Positions 1 to 12,340 of a stretch of DNA of 48,042 bases are shown here, piece after piece. The notes beneath the pieces were generated by a model. That model was not told where the DNA came from. It did no database searches and saw only the letters and a program-made list of their open reading frames with translations. This DNA is from Plicaturopsis crispa FD-325 SS-3 (lineage: Eukaryota; Basidiomycota; Agaricomycetes; Amylocorticiales; Amylocorticiaceae): assembly GCA_000827205.1 (NCBI GenBank), contig KN832559.1:990129-1038170 (forward strand). The letters are read 5' to 3'. The stretch's first letter is position 1. Every line of letters begins with the position of its first letter. Both the position numbers and the translations under genes were made by a program.

Positions 1-1127
1 AGAGAATCTGGCGTGACACTTCTGAACGTCCAAGGTGTTAGCAACGACACCCCGATTAGTGCGTGACACTTACCATATATAGGCAGCCGAAGGCTGCCGG
101 AGGAAAGAAATTACTATATACAGGAATAGTCCGTTGAGAAAAATGGCCCGTTACGCGTTACATTGGCAATTTTAGCAACACAACGGACCCCGCGTTATGC
201 GTGACCGTTGCTTCCATACACAAAGGGATAGTACGCGCAGTGATGAGTCCCCTGTTACCTTTCCGATTCGATCGATTCGATCGGGTTCACACTTCCAGCG
301 CGGTTCGGTAACGTATTTGCGATCCACGTTGCAATACTTCCCCGAACGCGTACACGCGTCGCGTCGCGAGTCGCGTCCAACCGCGCGCCATGCTCTTTTT
401 ACTGACCGTTAATTAATTTGTATGCTCCTCTGTGGCCCCGAGATATGGAGGTAGCTCTCGGGATGTCGAAATTGCACGGGACTACTCATAGTGAGAAAAA
501 GGAATAAAATCGAAATAAAATCGAAATAAAATCAGAAAATAAAAATTCTTGCTGTGGTATGAGTGAAGAGACCTATATGTCTTTCCACATTCTGGTTGCT
601 CACTAGAAATCTCATTGAAGGAGGCCCCCCGCTCCATGTCGAGGCGCAACGAGGACGCGATGGTCCCGCCTCGATATTTCCCGGATAAGGCAGTTGCTTA
701 GTCAGCGTGCCCGGCGCACATCTTTTTCCTCTCGTTCAACGTCGTTTCGAGCGGGAAAAAAACAGTAATTGAAGGACTGTATTCCTAGATACATTTATAT
801 TACTTAGAGCATCATTAGGGCTTGAAATGTGTGGAAAACGCGCTCTCTGCGCATTGAGGTGGCAGCGGTAGCGCGCCGCGGGTACTGTCGGAGACTGCCG
901 GAAATGTGTCAACGGTTCATTTTTTGAAATTGTGAAAGAGCGAACCGAAGTTCGAATCGGATCTCGCTTATCGAAACGGTAACAATCGACTACGAACTCA
1001 TTTACGCGTCCTCCGAATAGCCACCGCCACTCGCTAGCGCGTCGAAGTTGGAGAAAAGACGGCACTATGCTTCTCGCTTCACAATTTCACCTCTCGCCGC
1101 TGCGGCATACACAAATCGCTGCCCCAG
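1..1127. other. Left-edge intergenic DNA, no gene seen
   Basis: No open frame here has family resemblance or plausible splice structure. An 11 bp direct repeat, gcgtgacactt, occurs at 11-21 and 61-71. Three 11 bp AT-rich units (aaataaaatcg type) lie at about 502-534. The last 100-150 bp before 1128 should hold the 5' leader and promoter of the exchanger gene, but I see no clear TATA box. Confidence 0.5.
502..534. repeat. Short AT-rich tandem repeat, 3 x 11 bp
   Basis: Three consecutive copies of an 11-mer close to aaataaaatcg. The first and last copies each differ by one base. It lies in the non-coding left edge and has no evident function. Confidence 0.7.
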
Positions 1128-4100
1128 ATGGCCTTCAAACTATCCCACCGCAGCGGCTCGAGTACGACTTTCGACATCCTCAAAAACTACGACACCTCTC
1201 CTTCGACATCACCTGAGCGCGACAGTTTCATGGAGGGCCCACGCCCGCTGCTGCTGGGACGCAACGATTCGCGGTTTTCTAACTACTCTACGAACTCGTC
1301 GGTGAATCTGCTCCAGGACACACCGATCCGAGGTCGGACGACGCGTAGCGACTCGACGTCGCGCTGGAAGCTACCTTTACACTCATTTGGCTCGCAGAAC
1401 AGGAAAAATGCGAAGCAGAGAAAGAGAGGCAAGAGTAAACCACACTGGCATGGCTGGAAGGCTATCGTTTTTGGTTCTTGTGAGTCCGTTTTCTTGATCT
1501 GGGAGTGCTGAGCTGACATATGTGCAGGGTTGAACGTTCTCCTCATCTTGCTGCCTATCTCAGTGTGTTTGGCTTCTACGCTTTTCTAGCGCGACAAGAT
1601 CACTAACGCATCTATCTTTGACAGTGGTCACTGGATGCCACGATGGAACACTATAAAACACTAATCTTTATATGTAAGTCATCTGTGTCTTCCCCTTTTG
1701 ACCTACATCTCACATGGTCGCGTTGAAGTTTGTATATTATCCATGATACCGCTGGTGAAGGTGTGTCTTGCGCATTCTCTCATTCTTTAGAAGCGCTCTC
1801 TGCTCACGCGATGGCAAGTTGCATGAACTTGCAACAAAAGACCTTTCACTTCGCATCGGTGGGTCGAAGACTGGTCTCCTGAATGCTACAATGGTACGTG
1901 CTTATTTTTAAATCCCGGACACAAAATCTAAACCTGAACTTTTGGCAGAGCAACACGTACGTGTTTAATTCGATTCCTTCCTAAGATGCAAGCTAAACGG
2001 TCCGTCGGGATAGCGTTGAGATCGTCATTGCGGTTTGTAGCCAGTCAATACTTTCTCCTCGACGGGTCTCTGATTCCGCCTGCAGATAACGGCGCTAAGA
2101 AGATGCGAGATTCGCGTAGTGCAGTCTTCACGTAAGTTGTCTATCGAACTCGCTTTGGCCATGCTGACCCTCAGTGTTTGTGAAGTGATTGGCTCCATCC
2201 TGAGTAAACTCCGTACGTCAATGGCTGCCATGATCGGGTTTCTATTGCTGCTAAGGACCGTAATATCAGTGCTAGTGCTTGGGATGTGCTTTTTTGCTGG
2301 TGGTCTGCGATTCTCGGAACAAGATTTTGACGCTAGTGCGCAATCTTCGTCAAGTATCCATGTGAGCCGTACCACTGACCATTGTGGTCATTGTAGCTGC
2401 GCAGCTAGTGTCTTCATCGCTGCTTAGCATCAGTGTAGGTGCTGTGCTTCTGCCTGCTGCGTACCACTTTGCCCTAGCCGGTGGTGGCACTTTGGATCCC
2501 AATCAGCAAAAGCGGGACATATTGAAGATGAGCCGTGGCGTAAGCTTTCTCCGCGATATGTACACTGTCTTTGAATACTTACCGAGAGATTGCAACCTAC
2601 TAGGTTTCAATAGTTCTACTCTTCAGTGCGTACGCTCTACCATGCATGTTTCATCTCTACTAATCGAGATTCTCGACCGTCCTAACAGTCTATGTCGCCT
2701 ACCTTGTATTCCAGTTGTGGTCTCACGCGCATCTCTATCAAGAGCGCACGGAAGGGAGCAAACGCCACTCTCCGGCAGTCAAGATAAAGCTACCCGTTGA
2801 CACACGCCTGAAGAGAAAGCCGTCACGTACCAAAGATACAGGGCAGAACAACCAATCGGAAAAATGGACGGGCTCTTCTGGCTCCGGCGCAAACACGCCC
2901 TCGCCAATCAAGACGCCGCCGCCGACCCTCTCGCAATACATGGATTCACCGTGGGCCTCTTCTTCACAGATCACCCTCACTGGCATGCCCGCGCCAAATG
3001 TTAACCCCACGGTGCGGATCGTGCATGGAGGCGCCGATAGTGGAGACGTCAGTCGTGCGAGCAGTCCAGTGGAGAGCCTAAAGGCGGTTCCGCTACAAGA
3101 TGTTGCGGTTGAGAAACCGCGGGAGGAGCCGCAGAAAATGGACGATCTGCAAGCGTTCAAGGCCATACAAGAGTCAGAGCACAAGGAGCCTGAACTCAGT
3201 TGGACGATGACGGTGCTACTGATCACTTCTATCACGGTGGTACGTCCCGCCTTTGTTGATTCTATGAGTTGTAGCTGAGATATGATCGTGTGTATTAGCT
3301 AGTCTCACTCAATGCCGACTGGCTGGTGGAGTCGATGGACGGAATATCCGGGTCGATCAGCAAGGAGTGGGTCGGTCTCATCCTGCTACCTGCGGTCGGA
3401 TCCATTGCCGGTGAGCGTGATAGCTTTTGGGTTGATAGTGGTGTTTGACTGGGATACATAAGAGTTGGTCACCGCTATGAACACGTCTGTCGAAGACCAG
3501 CTGACGCTGAGCGTCAGTGTGGCCATCGGGTCTACCATTGTCAGTATCGTTGCACTACCTCCTCGAAAGAGTGCTGATCGTTCTTCGTGGTAATGTGCGA
3601 CAGCAAACCGCACTTTTCGTCATTCCGTACGTCGTATTCTTGATGGGCGGGCTCAAAGATTTTGAAGTTGATTGTGAATCTAGCTTGATGGTGACCCTTG
3701 GGTGGGCTCTTGGAAAACCGCTTGCACTGTTGTTTGATCCATTCGAGTCTGTCGTGAGTACGGTGTTCCAACTCGGAGAATAACTGCTGAACATATCTTT
3801 TCTTTGCGCAGGTGCTTTATATCTCAGGTCTGTTGGTCTACACTGTCCTCAACTGCTGCGCTCTCATAAATTCTATATGGCAGTCCATACAATGGGATAC
3901 ATTGTAGCGGACGGGAAGTCGAATTGGCTTGAAGGGTTGCTCCTAGTTTGTATGTTCCGATGCATTGCTCGTTTTCAGAAAGCCGCTTACTCTGCATCAT
4001 AAAAGCCTTGTACGTTATCATCGCAGTATCATTCTGGTTCTATCCAGGTAAGCATCATACCGCAATCTTACTGTTACCGCGAGTGATCGCTGACGCTGAA

Positions 4101-4150
4101 TGGGATATTTAGGATCGAACCTCGCCAGCTCCCTAGCTGTTTGCACATGA
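1128..4150 (+). CDS. VCX1: Vacuolar Ca2+/H+ exchanger, CAX/VCX1 type (multi-exon)
   Basis: Predicted CaCA-superfamily cation/proton antiporter that loads Ca2+ into the vacuole. The protein starts MAFKLSHRSGSS, with about 110 soluble Ser/Arg-rich residues, followed by the two membrane-embedded halves of a CAX protein. Half one reads LLNATM-SNTVEIVIAI, CEIRVVQSSLIGSILS and VLGMCFFAGGLRFSEQDFDA; half two reads GSIAELVTAMNTSVEDQLTL and QTALFVIPYVVFLMGG. A hydrophilic Pro/Ser-rich loop (coding about 2760-3190) joins the halves, as in the family. About a dozen short introns are needed. One, at about 2338-2397, joins DFDA to TAQLVSSSLL and restores the family frame. The end reads WFYPGSNLASSLAVCT and stops at 4150. 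The first c-motif has Ser where Gly is usual (SNTVE for GNxVE). It converges on URK1. Confidence 0.88.
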
Positions 4151-4487
4151 TCCATATTGCCTAATCCTGCTCTCGTCTCTCACTTGCATCTGTAGAGTTC
4201 CGGGATGCTTGTGCACCGGACCCACTCAATCATGATTTCATTCTGCGTATAGACACATTGGACCTTTCCACAACGAACACTCGTAGATAATTAGATGTCC
4301 TTGGCCGCTTTTTGTACCTACTACTAATTGCTAATGTACGATAACCTTGTGTAACATTGTTGATGATGCTCAAATCAAGGTCAAATGTGGGCCCACCTGG
4401 GTTCCCTGGGTATTGCTGTGTGAGTCCTAATGTCAAGTCCATTGATGCACCGAAAAGAACCGCCTGAGGGTAGCAAAGACATAATGA
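4151..4487. other. Convergent 3' intergenic region
   Basis: It lies between the stop of the exchanger (+) and the stop of URK1 (-), so it should hold both 3' UTRs. I see no coding signal. Confidence 0.5.
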
Positions 4488-6872
4488 CTACAGATAATAA
4501 CGGTCCCCTAGTTATTGAAATGAATCAGATAAAGCAAAGCGCGTTCAGGGCACGATGAAGCGTACCTATTTGACCCATCCCAGGTTCTACAATCCAACAT
4601 TTTTTGCGGTCCTCTCCTGGGTGCTCGGGCTCGTGGAAAGCCTCCCGAACGTTGTCGTCTACGGCTCCGCAAACTATCTTGACATCCGGAAAGGCCTGGC
4701 GGAGAACAGAGATTCCGCCACTGCGCGCAATGAGGAATGTGACGAATATGATGTGATCTTGCCGCACGCCATGATCGAGCAAGACACGGATCGCCATAAA
4801 CGCTGCGGCTGCCGTCCCAATCTAAACAAGAAGTGAGTTGTCCAGTATAAACATCGGGTGAAGGACATACTTGGGCATCTAGAAGGAATACCCAGGTATT
4901 CTGCGCCGACTTCCGTTCGCGTACGCAAGCGGGAAGCATGACGTGCAACAATAATGGTTCTCCTGATTTCGCGTCGGTTTGAACTAGCAATGAGCCCATA
5001 AGCACATCATTCAAGACACGCTGTAATCCTCGTTCTAACGGTCCGCCACTGTCGTTGCTGTATTAGTCAATGAAGAGCGATACTTGCGGTGGACTCACGA
5101 TCGTAATATAGGTACGCCGCATATGAACTACCGATAGTTGCCAGATTAAACATATTCTCAATCGTGAACAAAGAGCAGGACCTACGGGTGCATCTAGTTC
5201 TTTCCCCTTATACTCTACGTCAACAGGCGTCACAACCGATTTGAGCCTGTGGGGAAGTAGTTGTACAGCATTCTCTGCCAAAATGGTGGCTAGGCGATCG
5301 GTGAACTGATACAAGAGACATGTCAGTAGGGTGCAAAGTGAGGGAAGGAAGTAGTAGTAGTACAAAGATAAAATCCTCGTGGCTCGTAGTTTTATCGCGC
5401 AGAACGGTATATATTCCCTGATAGGCGTATCCAATATTAGCATCCTATACAAAATTGTTGTGACTATACTGACCTTCACTTGCGGCGTTTGTGGCAGAAT
5501 GTTTAGTTTCAACTGCTCGAGCCTGCTCTCCGGCGTTGATAGCCGCAGCGCAGTGTCTAGGTGCGGAGTCGCCATTCGTTGTCTCAATGGCCGACACCGC
5601 TCATCTAGCTGATGTCGAATATGGTCTGTGATCAATCCAATTGCGCGCGAGTTATCTGAACCAGGGACTATCTGTGATTTTGTGTGAGTGGCCGCCAGGG
5701 GTTACGGAGAAGTGAGACCGACTATGTCCGCATGTCTCGAGGTTGGCTCTACGAAATTGTCAAACGCCGGTTTGACATATCGCAGATACCTGTATCATGG
5801 AGTTAGCAATTGGTAATAGAGTCTGGCAGGAATAAGCTTACTGTTCCAATACGCCCTCAACATTCCTGCCACGTTCAGCAACGTCGCGTCGTATGCGTCG
5901 AGCAAGCATAAGGTCCGAGTCGCATTGAACAAAGATCTAGAAGAATAAGAGTGTGCCAAAATCATCAGGCTGAGGAAGCCTCGTACTTTTAGATCGTAAA
6001 GCTCTCTGAGAGTAGGGTCCTGGAGAGCCATAATACCCTCAGCTACCAATGTAGGCCTTTAGAAAATGACATTGTGATAAAGGCAGACACATACTTATTA
6101 TAATGGCTGCGCCATATAGATATTTTGTTTCGTCCAGCCGTTGGTGCTTAGCAAAAGAGTAAATGGGTATGTTTGTCTGCTTGCATGCTTTTAGGTCGGA
6201 GAGGCACTGTTTGAAGAAGACAGACGTGTCATTCTCCGCGACGGTCAAGGGGAAATGATCGATCACGAACAGACGCGAACATGGGCATATCGAGAGCATT
6301 AGGATGGTCGAAATCAAATCGACTGGAAAAGGCCAACTCTTGCTGCTCCGGAGACAGCCGTTTATAGAAGCTATCCTAAAACCAAGATAAAAAATTGTAG
6401 AGGCGCAGGTCGATAATTCTAGATCACCTGGGATAAGATGATAACCGTTGGTATCGATCCGAGAGCGCGAACTATCTGACGCGCTACATGCGTCTGTTAA
6501 GGTATCAAGGATTGGTAGAGAGTTTTGGGACAGGGAATCGACTGCGTACCTTTCCACTAGCAGAGCCGCCTATTACACCATGTTTTCATGACATACTCCG
6601 ATGCTCGACACGCTGGCGCAAAGTCACTTACCAGCGATCCCGACAACGAACGCGTCCGATAACGGTATGCCATTTTCACCGTACCTGCAAACACTCGTGT
6701 AAATTCAGGAAAGAGCAGCACGTACATGCACAACTCACCATGGTGGACGTCCATGAGATTTGAGCACTGTGTTCTTCGTCGACTGTACCGAGAGACCCGG
6801 GGGTGACGGGCCAATGGTTGGAGAACTAGGAGCTTCCGCTCTGACCTCGTTTGAAAAGCTGTCGCCTAGCAT
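4488..6872 (-). CDS. URK1: Uridine kinase with C-terminal uracil phosphoribosyltransferase domain
   Basis: Pyrimidine salvage enzyme that phosphorylates uridine/cytidine to UMP/CMP; the C-terminal half is a UPRT-fold domain, as in yeast Urk1. The start [10 protein letters not shown] lies at 6872. Exons read [14 protein letters not shown], then AFVVGIAG joined to GSASGK across a 62 bp intron (6570-6631), giving the Walker A loop GGSASGK. Later exons carry [18 protein letters not shown] and the lid/helix region [20 protein letters not shown]. The UPRT part has [46 protein letters not shown] and EPGMGQI. A last intron joins MGQI to GDRYYL and the stop at 4488-4490, the usual UPRT-type end. NCS2 lies upstream on the same strand. 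Internal exon limits were not all resolved. Confidence 0.9.
6570..6631 (-). other. Phase-1 intron splitting the URK1 P-loop
   Basis: The GTAAGT donor (complement of 6626-6631) and TAATAG acceptor (complement of 6570-6575) enclose 62 bp. Splicing gives GIAG-GSASGK; reading through instead meets a stop. This is a good marker of the intron style of the window. Confidence 0.85.
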
Positions 6873-7193
6873 AGATACTAGAAAGCAAGGGTAGCAAGGA
6901 ATCGTATCTGGCCAGCTGGGCGCGTTCGGTCAAGCATAAAAGTGATTGACCTTCCAAGCCACCAGAAACATGTGGACGTCAAATTCGCCAGTGTAATTCA
7001 GGGGGTATTTTGTCCGAAAAGGCAGTACTACGATCATGAAGGACGCATTTCTTACGTTGATTATGTTTGACGAGTAAGTAGTTCGAACGCGAGGATTACA
7101 CGAGGACGACCTGAGGACGACAGACTTTCTTGCCTTGCCAGCGTATGCAGTAAGCTACACGGCACAGCGCAGACGTTGGCATTATGTGTAGGT
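6873..7193. other. URK1 promoter / NCS2 3' region
   Basis: These 321 bp separate the URK1 start from the NCS2 stop, both on the minus strand. I see no gene and no clear TATA box. Confidence 0.5.
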
Positions 7194-9109
7194 TTATTCG
7201 TCGAGGAGAAAATCAGCGACCAGATGTTTCATTTCCGCGCCTCCCAGCCTCCTGCCTTTCCAAACTTCTTCTCGGCTTCGATCTCCGTGCATGCTGGTCT
7301 CTTCCACAGGGACAGATCCGGATGGCGGACCATCGAAGAGACGAGAGTACACCCAGACCGGAAGCACTATCTTGCACTGCACGGATGGCTCACCATGTTT
7401 CTGCACCGCACCTCGACTACTTCGGCTAGTAAGCGTGGTGTGGCATGCATAACAGAGATATGGTGTCAACGAAGGGGGGAGATGATCTGTGGTTTCTGTC
7501 TCAGCGTGGATGTTGCCATTCGATGTTGTTGGATCATCCGACTTGGGGTCCGGAGGCTCGTAAGAGCGAATAGCAGTCCGAGACTTCCAGCCCTGGACAT
7601 CCATTTGGGCGGGTCTGTGAGATATTTAGCATACGCGCTGATAATTTGAATCATCAAAACCTTACCGTGCACATAATGCGCAGGTACGGCTAGACGCGTC
7701 CTTCGGAGCTAATTTTCCGCACGTCCGTGCAATGGCAGATACTGTTGATGGATAGTCCTTCTCCAAACCGACGATAAAATCTACGAGGTCGTCCATATGA
7801 GATAGTGAGATTGAGACAAGTATTCCCAGAAATTGATTACCTTTAGTGAGTCCACCGATACCGTGCTTTGAACCGGGGAGCTTGTCCTTGCCAACTACTG
7901 TCGACTCGTTCCAGAAGGCCCATGCTGCGCACTCCTTCATCCCGACGTCTCTCAGTGGCCGAATGACCTTGATAGACCTCTTCTTCGTACGCGCGGTCTC
8001 ACTGCGCTGCAAAATAGGTGGCGTCCATTCTTCCTGGGCTTCCTCGCGTACGACATAACCTCCGCCTTGCGAAATAGATGATATGAGTGCGATCGAAAGG
8101 GATGTTAGGGATGTCCCGAGTACAAGATGCGATGACTCTGTTGTATTGGCCGTGTGAAGGAGTAGCAGGCGAATAAGAGTGTGGATCGAAGTTGGGATGG
8201 CCGTTTGAGTTGGAAGGGATGATAGATAAAGTTGTAGAGATTCGACGGGTGTGGAATGCTGATTCGAATCCGGCACGGGCGACACGGGTAGATCTGTTCG
8301 GCCAGATGAGAATGATTCAACTAATTACTACAATATAACGCACCTTCATTGCTCAAGTCGAGACCTAAGTGTAAACTCTCCGACCCACCTACCTTCGCCC
8401 ACCAACGGGAATCAAACGCGTCTTCGATGCGTAATGGGATAAAGTCAAATTCCGGATACTGTTGAACGGCCCGTCGTATCTCTTCCGTTTTATCTCTCAT
8501 CTATACAAAATTAGATCCACAATACGGGGTTCTTTGGAGAGAGGATTGACTTACTCCTGGAAAGGCATTGCAGATTTCCACGTAGCAGACCGTCGCTTTC
8601 TTCCAAACTCTGACATTTCGCGGGTGGTCCTTCCCTCCCTTCGCGTCATCAGGGGCAGCAACTTCCGGCGAGAAATAGCATCGCGAGACCAGATCCGACA
8701 AGACAGTCGAACCGAGCCCTCCAGAGTAGCCGATCAGTAAGTTCCCGGACGCCTTCAATTTCATTCGGCGCGGTCCATCAGGCTTGAGATCCATCCTCAC
8801 AGAGGGATCAAGGCATCTTCTAAACTTGCTGGTGACAAGTGGAAAGAAGCAATCTCTAAAACGGGAGCGAAGGTATTAGATCGAACGCGTCTGAGCTCGG
8901 CGATGGAGAGCATACTTGCAGTATACGGCATGGCGGATTACAATATTGCCCACGCTAGCCTTGCACCGAACACAGCTCCTCGACTTGTCGAATTTGAGCC
9001 GCCCTACGTAGATCATGTCAGATTATATGCAGTTCTCGGTCAGCGAGATTAAAAACTTACGAGGCATTAACGCATCGGTCTCAGCGGTTGGATTTCCGCA
9101 GGACGACAT
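7194..9109 (-). CDS. NCS2: Cytoplasmic tRNA 2-thiolation protein 2 (CTU2/NCS2)
   Basis: Partner of the CTU1/NCS6 thiouridylase that, with URM1 as sulfur donor, makes the 2-thio group of mcm5s2U34 in the cytosolic tRNAs for Lys, Gln and Glu. The start MSSCGNPTAETDALMP lies at 9109. The next exon carries the zinc-type segment SCVRCKASVGNIVIRHAVYC followed by RDCFFP-like sequence. The PP-loop-like motif LLIGYSGGLGSTVLSDLV is a family hallmark. The middle has KECAAWAFWNES and LTKGNQFLGILVSISLS; the C-terminal part has two cysteine pairs (RTCALCAR and YLCYACHTTL). The protein ends MKHLVADFLLDE with a stop at 7194-7196. Several introns of 50-60 bp are needed; the first (about 9000-9058) is well defined. 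Family identity is clear; some exon edges are approximate. Confidence 0.9.
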
Positions 9110-9514
9110 CACAAGAGTGTAGGCTTAGTGACAAAGGCAAACTGCGTATAGACGATCGTGCCAAACTGCAGTATTAGTGAGTAGATGACCGGGGAACGCT
9201 GGGCGAGCGTTGACGCTTGAGCGAAGAAATCTCCGGACGGATGAAGCTTGGATGAAGCTGAAGAGATTTATCGCGACTCAGGGGCTCTCGTTTCTTGCTC
9301 CGAACGCTCGAACGCCGATCGCGCGAGGATGCTGGACTGGCTCTGCTTGAAAACATATCTAAAGATCTAACTTGCTTTGCGCCTCGACAACACATCTGAC
9401 TTATGGGACCCTAGCTAAAGAACAGGTTTCTGCAGTATCGGTGTGTCAAATCTCGACTTGAGAGGTGATGTCAAACTGACTAGCTGCAGAGCTCCCATTC
9501 TACATGCACGCGCT
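9110..9514. other. Divergent promoter region NCS2 / P450
   Basis: These 405 bp between two divergent starts contain an in-frame upstream ATG at 9443 that could extend the P450 by 24 residues. I prefer 9515 because the membrane anchor follows it directly. No clear TATA box. Confidence 0.5.
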
Positions 9515-11662
9515 ATGGCAAGCATCGAGTCACCGACAATCTACCTTGCCTTATTCGCGACGAGAAACGTCTCAATCCTTACCGGAATTGCTGCTGTCCT
9601 GGGTGTAGTTGCCATCTGGTTGGTAAACCACAACCGACAAGTGAGATGCACGCAGCACGACTATAGACCATTGGCTTATACGACGCGAAGCTTGGCCTCA
9701 TACCTGCTGCTGGACACTCTGGGAGACTACTTTCCTGGATTGACGCGCTAAGTTTCAGAACTCATGCAGTGGAAGTTGTGAAGAGAGCTTTTCAGAAGGT
9801 GCGCTTGTGGCACTCTTGCTCACTAAGATGCGTTTACTCATGTGCTCGCAGCACGACCATGCAGTATTCAAGGTCTCCACAATGAGACGATGGGTGGTCG
9901 TAATAAGCGCTCCTACATTGGTACTGGAGCTCTGCAGAGCCTCTGAGGACGAGCTTTCTGCCGTCAAAGCCTTTTCGGATGTGAGTGTGCGTCTTGAGCT
10001 TTCGCCGTACATCGTACTTATTCCTTATAAAGGAACTCTGTCTTGAAAATAGCCTCAAGGAATCCCTTGTCGATTGCTACTATCATGACGAGCGCGTTCG
10101 ATCGCGACTCACACGCAACCTACAAATGTTACACTCTAATTTACACGATGAAATTATAGCCTCTTTTGACGATGCGTTAGACGTGAAAGGAAATGGTGCG
10201 CATCTAATCACACATCTAGACAATCAACCTGATAGACAAGTGCATGCTTTAGACTGGATAGAAGTGCCTGCTTTTGAGCGCATGGCTTATGTTGTTGCCC
10301 GCGTGCTCAATCGAGCGTTTGTTGGCGTACCATTATGTGAGTGCTCTCAGTGAATAAGGGTACCTGTCGTCACCAACATTGCCTCGTTAGGCCGCGATAC
10401 CAGATACATCAACCTTATCATGGAATTCGCAATGAACACGAAGAGATCTACTTTGTTACTGCACCTAGTCCCTCGTCTTCTACAGCTGTGAGTCTTCGCA
10501 TGCGGGGTAACTCTTAAACCTGACTTGAATGGCACGGGCACACAGATTAGCTAGTCGGCTATATGGCCATGGGCGCCGCATATGGAGTCTTCTAAGGTAC
10601 CTGAAACCATTGATCGAGGAACGATGTCTAGCTTTGGATGGTAAGGGCTCAGAGGGTCCAAATACAACGGTCAGTCTTCCGTGTGCGTCGCCGGAACCTA
10701 CAGCTCTAATGTTTACCAATTACATTTAATCACATTTCAGAATGACCTTTTGACTTGGATTTTCGAGGAGGCCCGCGACAACTCCAACAATGTGCTATAT
10801 ACTACACTCCGTATTGCGTTGGTTAATCATATGTTCATAGAGTCAATTTCGATGGTATGTTCAACTCTCTCGGCCAAGTACCGAATTGACCGTTCCACTG
10901 TTTAGGCGTTTACAAATGCACTTTATGACCTTGCTGTTCACCCGGAATGTGTTGTTCCCCTACGGAACGAGGTCGCGTCTACTCTCCGTTTAAGAGGCCA
11001 TACGGAAAGCGCTTTCGATAAAATGATCAAACTCGATAGTTTTCTGAAGGAGTCTGCGCGAATACATGATTTAGCAGTTTGTACGGTCCTTTCTCTACTC
11101 TCATGTTTAATTAGTGACCATACTTTGTGCGCAGTTAGCATGACTAGGAAGGCGGTCAAACCATTCTCATTCTCTGACGGAACATACATTCCTGCCGGCA
11201 CTTTCGTAGCTGTCGCATCAGCCGCCGTCCACCGCGACCCAGCAAACTACCCGGATCCTGATGCATTCCACGCATTCCGATTCTCCGGAAGGCGCGAGCG
11301 AGACGGCGAAGGGACAAGGCACCAGTTCGTAACATCGGATCCAACGTATCTGCCCTTTGGTCATGGAAGACATGCTTGGTAAGTACTGCATTTCCGTGAG
11401 ACCAGACTGCGATATTCTTGCTAAAATAGCCTGTTGCAATCACAGTCCCGGCCGTTTCTTCGCCGCGAGCATCTTGAAGGGCATGCTGGTGCATGTCCTT
11501 CTCACATACGATGTCATGCTTCAAGATTCCCATGCTCAAACGCCCAGTACCTTTGTTAACGGGCTCTCTGTTCCGAATTTCAAAGCAAAATTGTTATTCC
11601 GGGTCAGAGAAGTAGGAGCATTGCCCATCCCGAGCTCTAAACCTCCAGGCTTCCGAAATTAA
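9515..11662 (+). CDS. Cytochrome P450 monooxygenase, membrane anchored
   Basis: Heme-thiolate monooxygenase, probably on the ER. The start MASIESPTIYLALFATRNVS is followed by one hydrophobic anchor. Multi-exon. Body segments include ELCRASEDELSAVKAFSD and NLHDEIIASFDDALD. The K-helix ExxR is present (SFLKESARIHDL), the PERF-region equivalent reads PDPDAFHAFRFSGRR, and the heme loop reads FGHGRHACPGRFFAAS. Its Cys codon is split by an intron at about 11379-11445. The overall pattern resembles the ent-kaurene-oxidase-like P450s common in basidiomycetes; the substrate cannot be read. The I-helix is odd: RIALVNHMFIESISMAFTNA, where related enzymes, as I recall them, have about NFAAIHTTSMTFT. The oxygen-activating Thr pair is therefore replaced by Ser-Ile. 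The end lies at 11662. A sugar transporter follows on the same strand. Confidence 0.88.
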
Positions 11663-12070
11663 AGCCAGTTCAAGGTGCCGTGATGTTCTTTCATCTCTGG
11701 CAGACATGTCCCTTACCTCCCGAGAGCAGATGACGCGATAGATGCTCAGGCATGCATTCTGAGCTGGGCAGAACTCTCCATACAGTACTTATACATAGCT
11801 TACCTTCGGTGAGTCAAAAACCTCGACACCGAGCCCGACGGTGTGTTGATTTGAGCGTTTGTCCGATATAACGCCCTCAGGCTCCGTACTCATCGTCAAC
11901 TTTACGGTCAGGGTAATGCATGTTATTTGAGTGATCTTCAGTATGCTGCGTCCAGATACGCCACAGACAAACATCCCCGAGCCCGCGACGACACAAACTA
12001 CCTGGTGACTCCGTCGAGCTCTATGTAAGATCTCGCTTTCAGTGTCCAACGGCTCGCGCCACAATGTTTT

Positions 12071-12091
12071 GGCCCGGCGCTCCTCCGGGCC
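12071..12091. repeat. Perfect GC-rich inverted repeat (7 bp arms, 7 bp loop)
   Basis: The arms ggcccgg and ccgggcc flank cgctcct. It is about 250 bp upstream of the transporter start. It may be a terminator or regulatory hairpin, or a palindromic protein site; nothing in the sequence decides which. Confidence 0.6.
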
Positions 12092-12264
12092 GCTTCACCC
12101 GTAGCAACTATTGCGTTACTTACCCCATGATCACGCACTTGCCGGATTCTGCCCTCCTTCTCCCCCGCATTCACGGAACCTTATGTTTGGGATGGAAACT
12201 TACTTGGCACGGGCGCGGGGCCGACGTTTGGCCCCATGACCTCCCCATGATATATCTATCAGGG

Positions 12265-12286
12265 CCAATCAAGCCTTCCTATAAGT
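12265..12286 (+). promoter_or_regulatory. CCAAT box and TATA-like element of the sugar transporter
   Basis: CCAAT at 12265-12269 and TATAAGT at 12280-12286 sit 55-76 bp before the ATG at 12341. The spacing suits a compact fungal core promoter. The call rests on motif and position only. Confidence 0.5.
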
Positions 12287-12340
12287 TCGGTCGGTTTCAA
12301 AAATAATGTAGCGCTGACATCTTATCCCCCACTGGACATC

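Larger units (their letters stand above)
11663..12340. other. Promoter region of the sugar transporter
   Basis: A 678 bp non-coding stretch. It holds a perfect GC-rich hairpin (12071-12091), a CCAAT pentamer (12265-12269) and a TATA-like element (12280-12286), about 60-75 bp before the transporter ATG. Confidence 0.6.

Noticed and set aside
8255-8285. A tRNA B-box-like string (gattcgaatccgg)
   Set aside because: It lies inside the NCS2 coding region (antisense), and no A box, acceptor stem or anticodon arm pairs with it.
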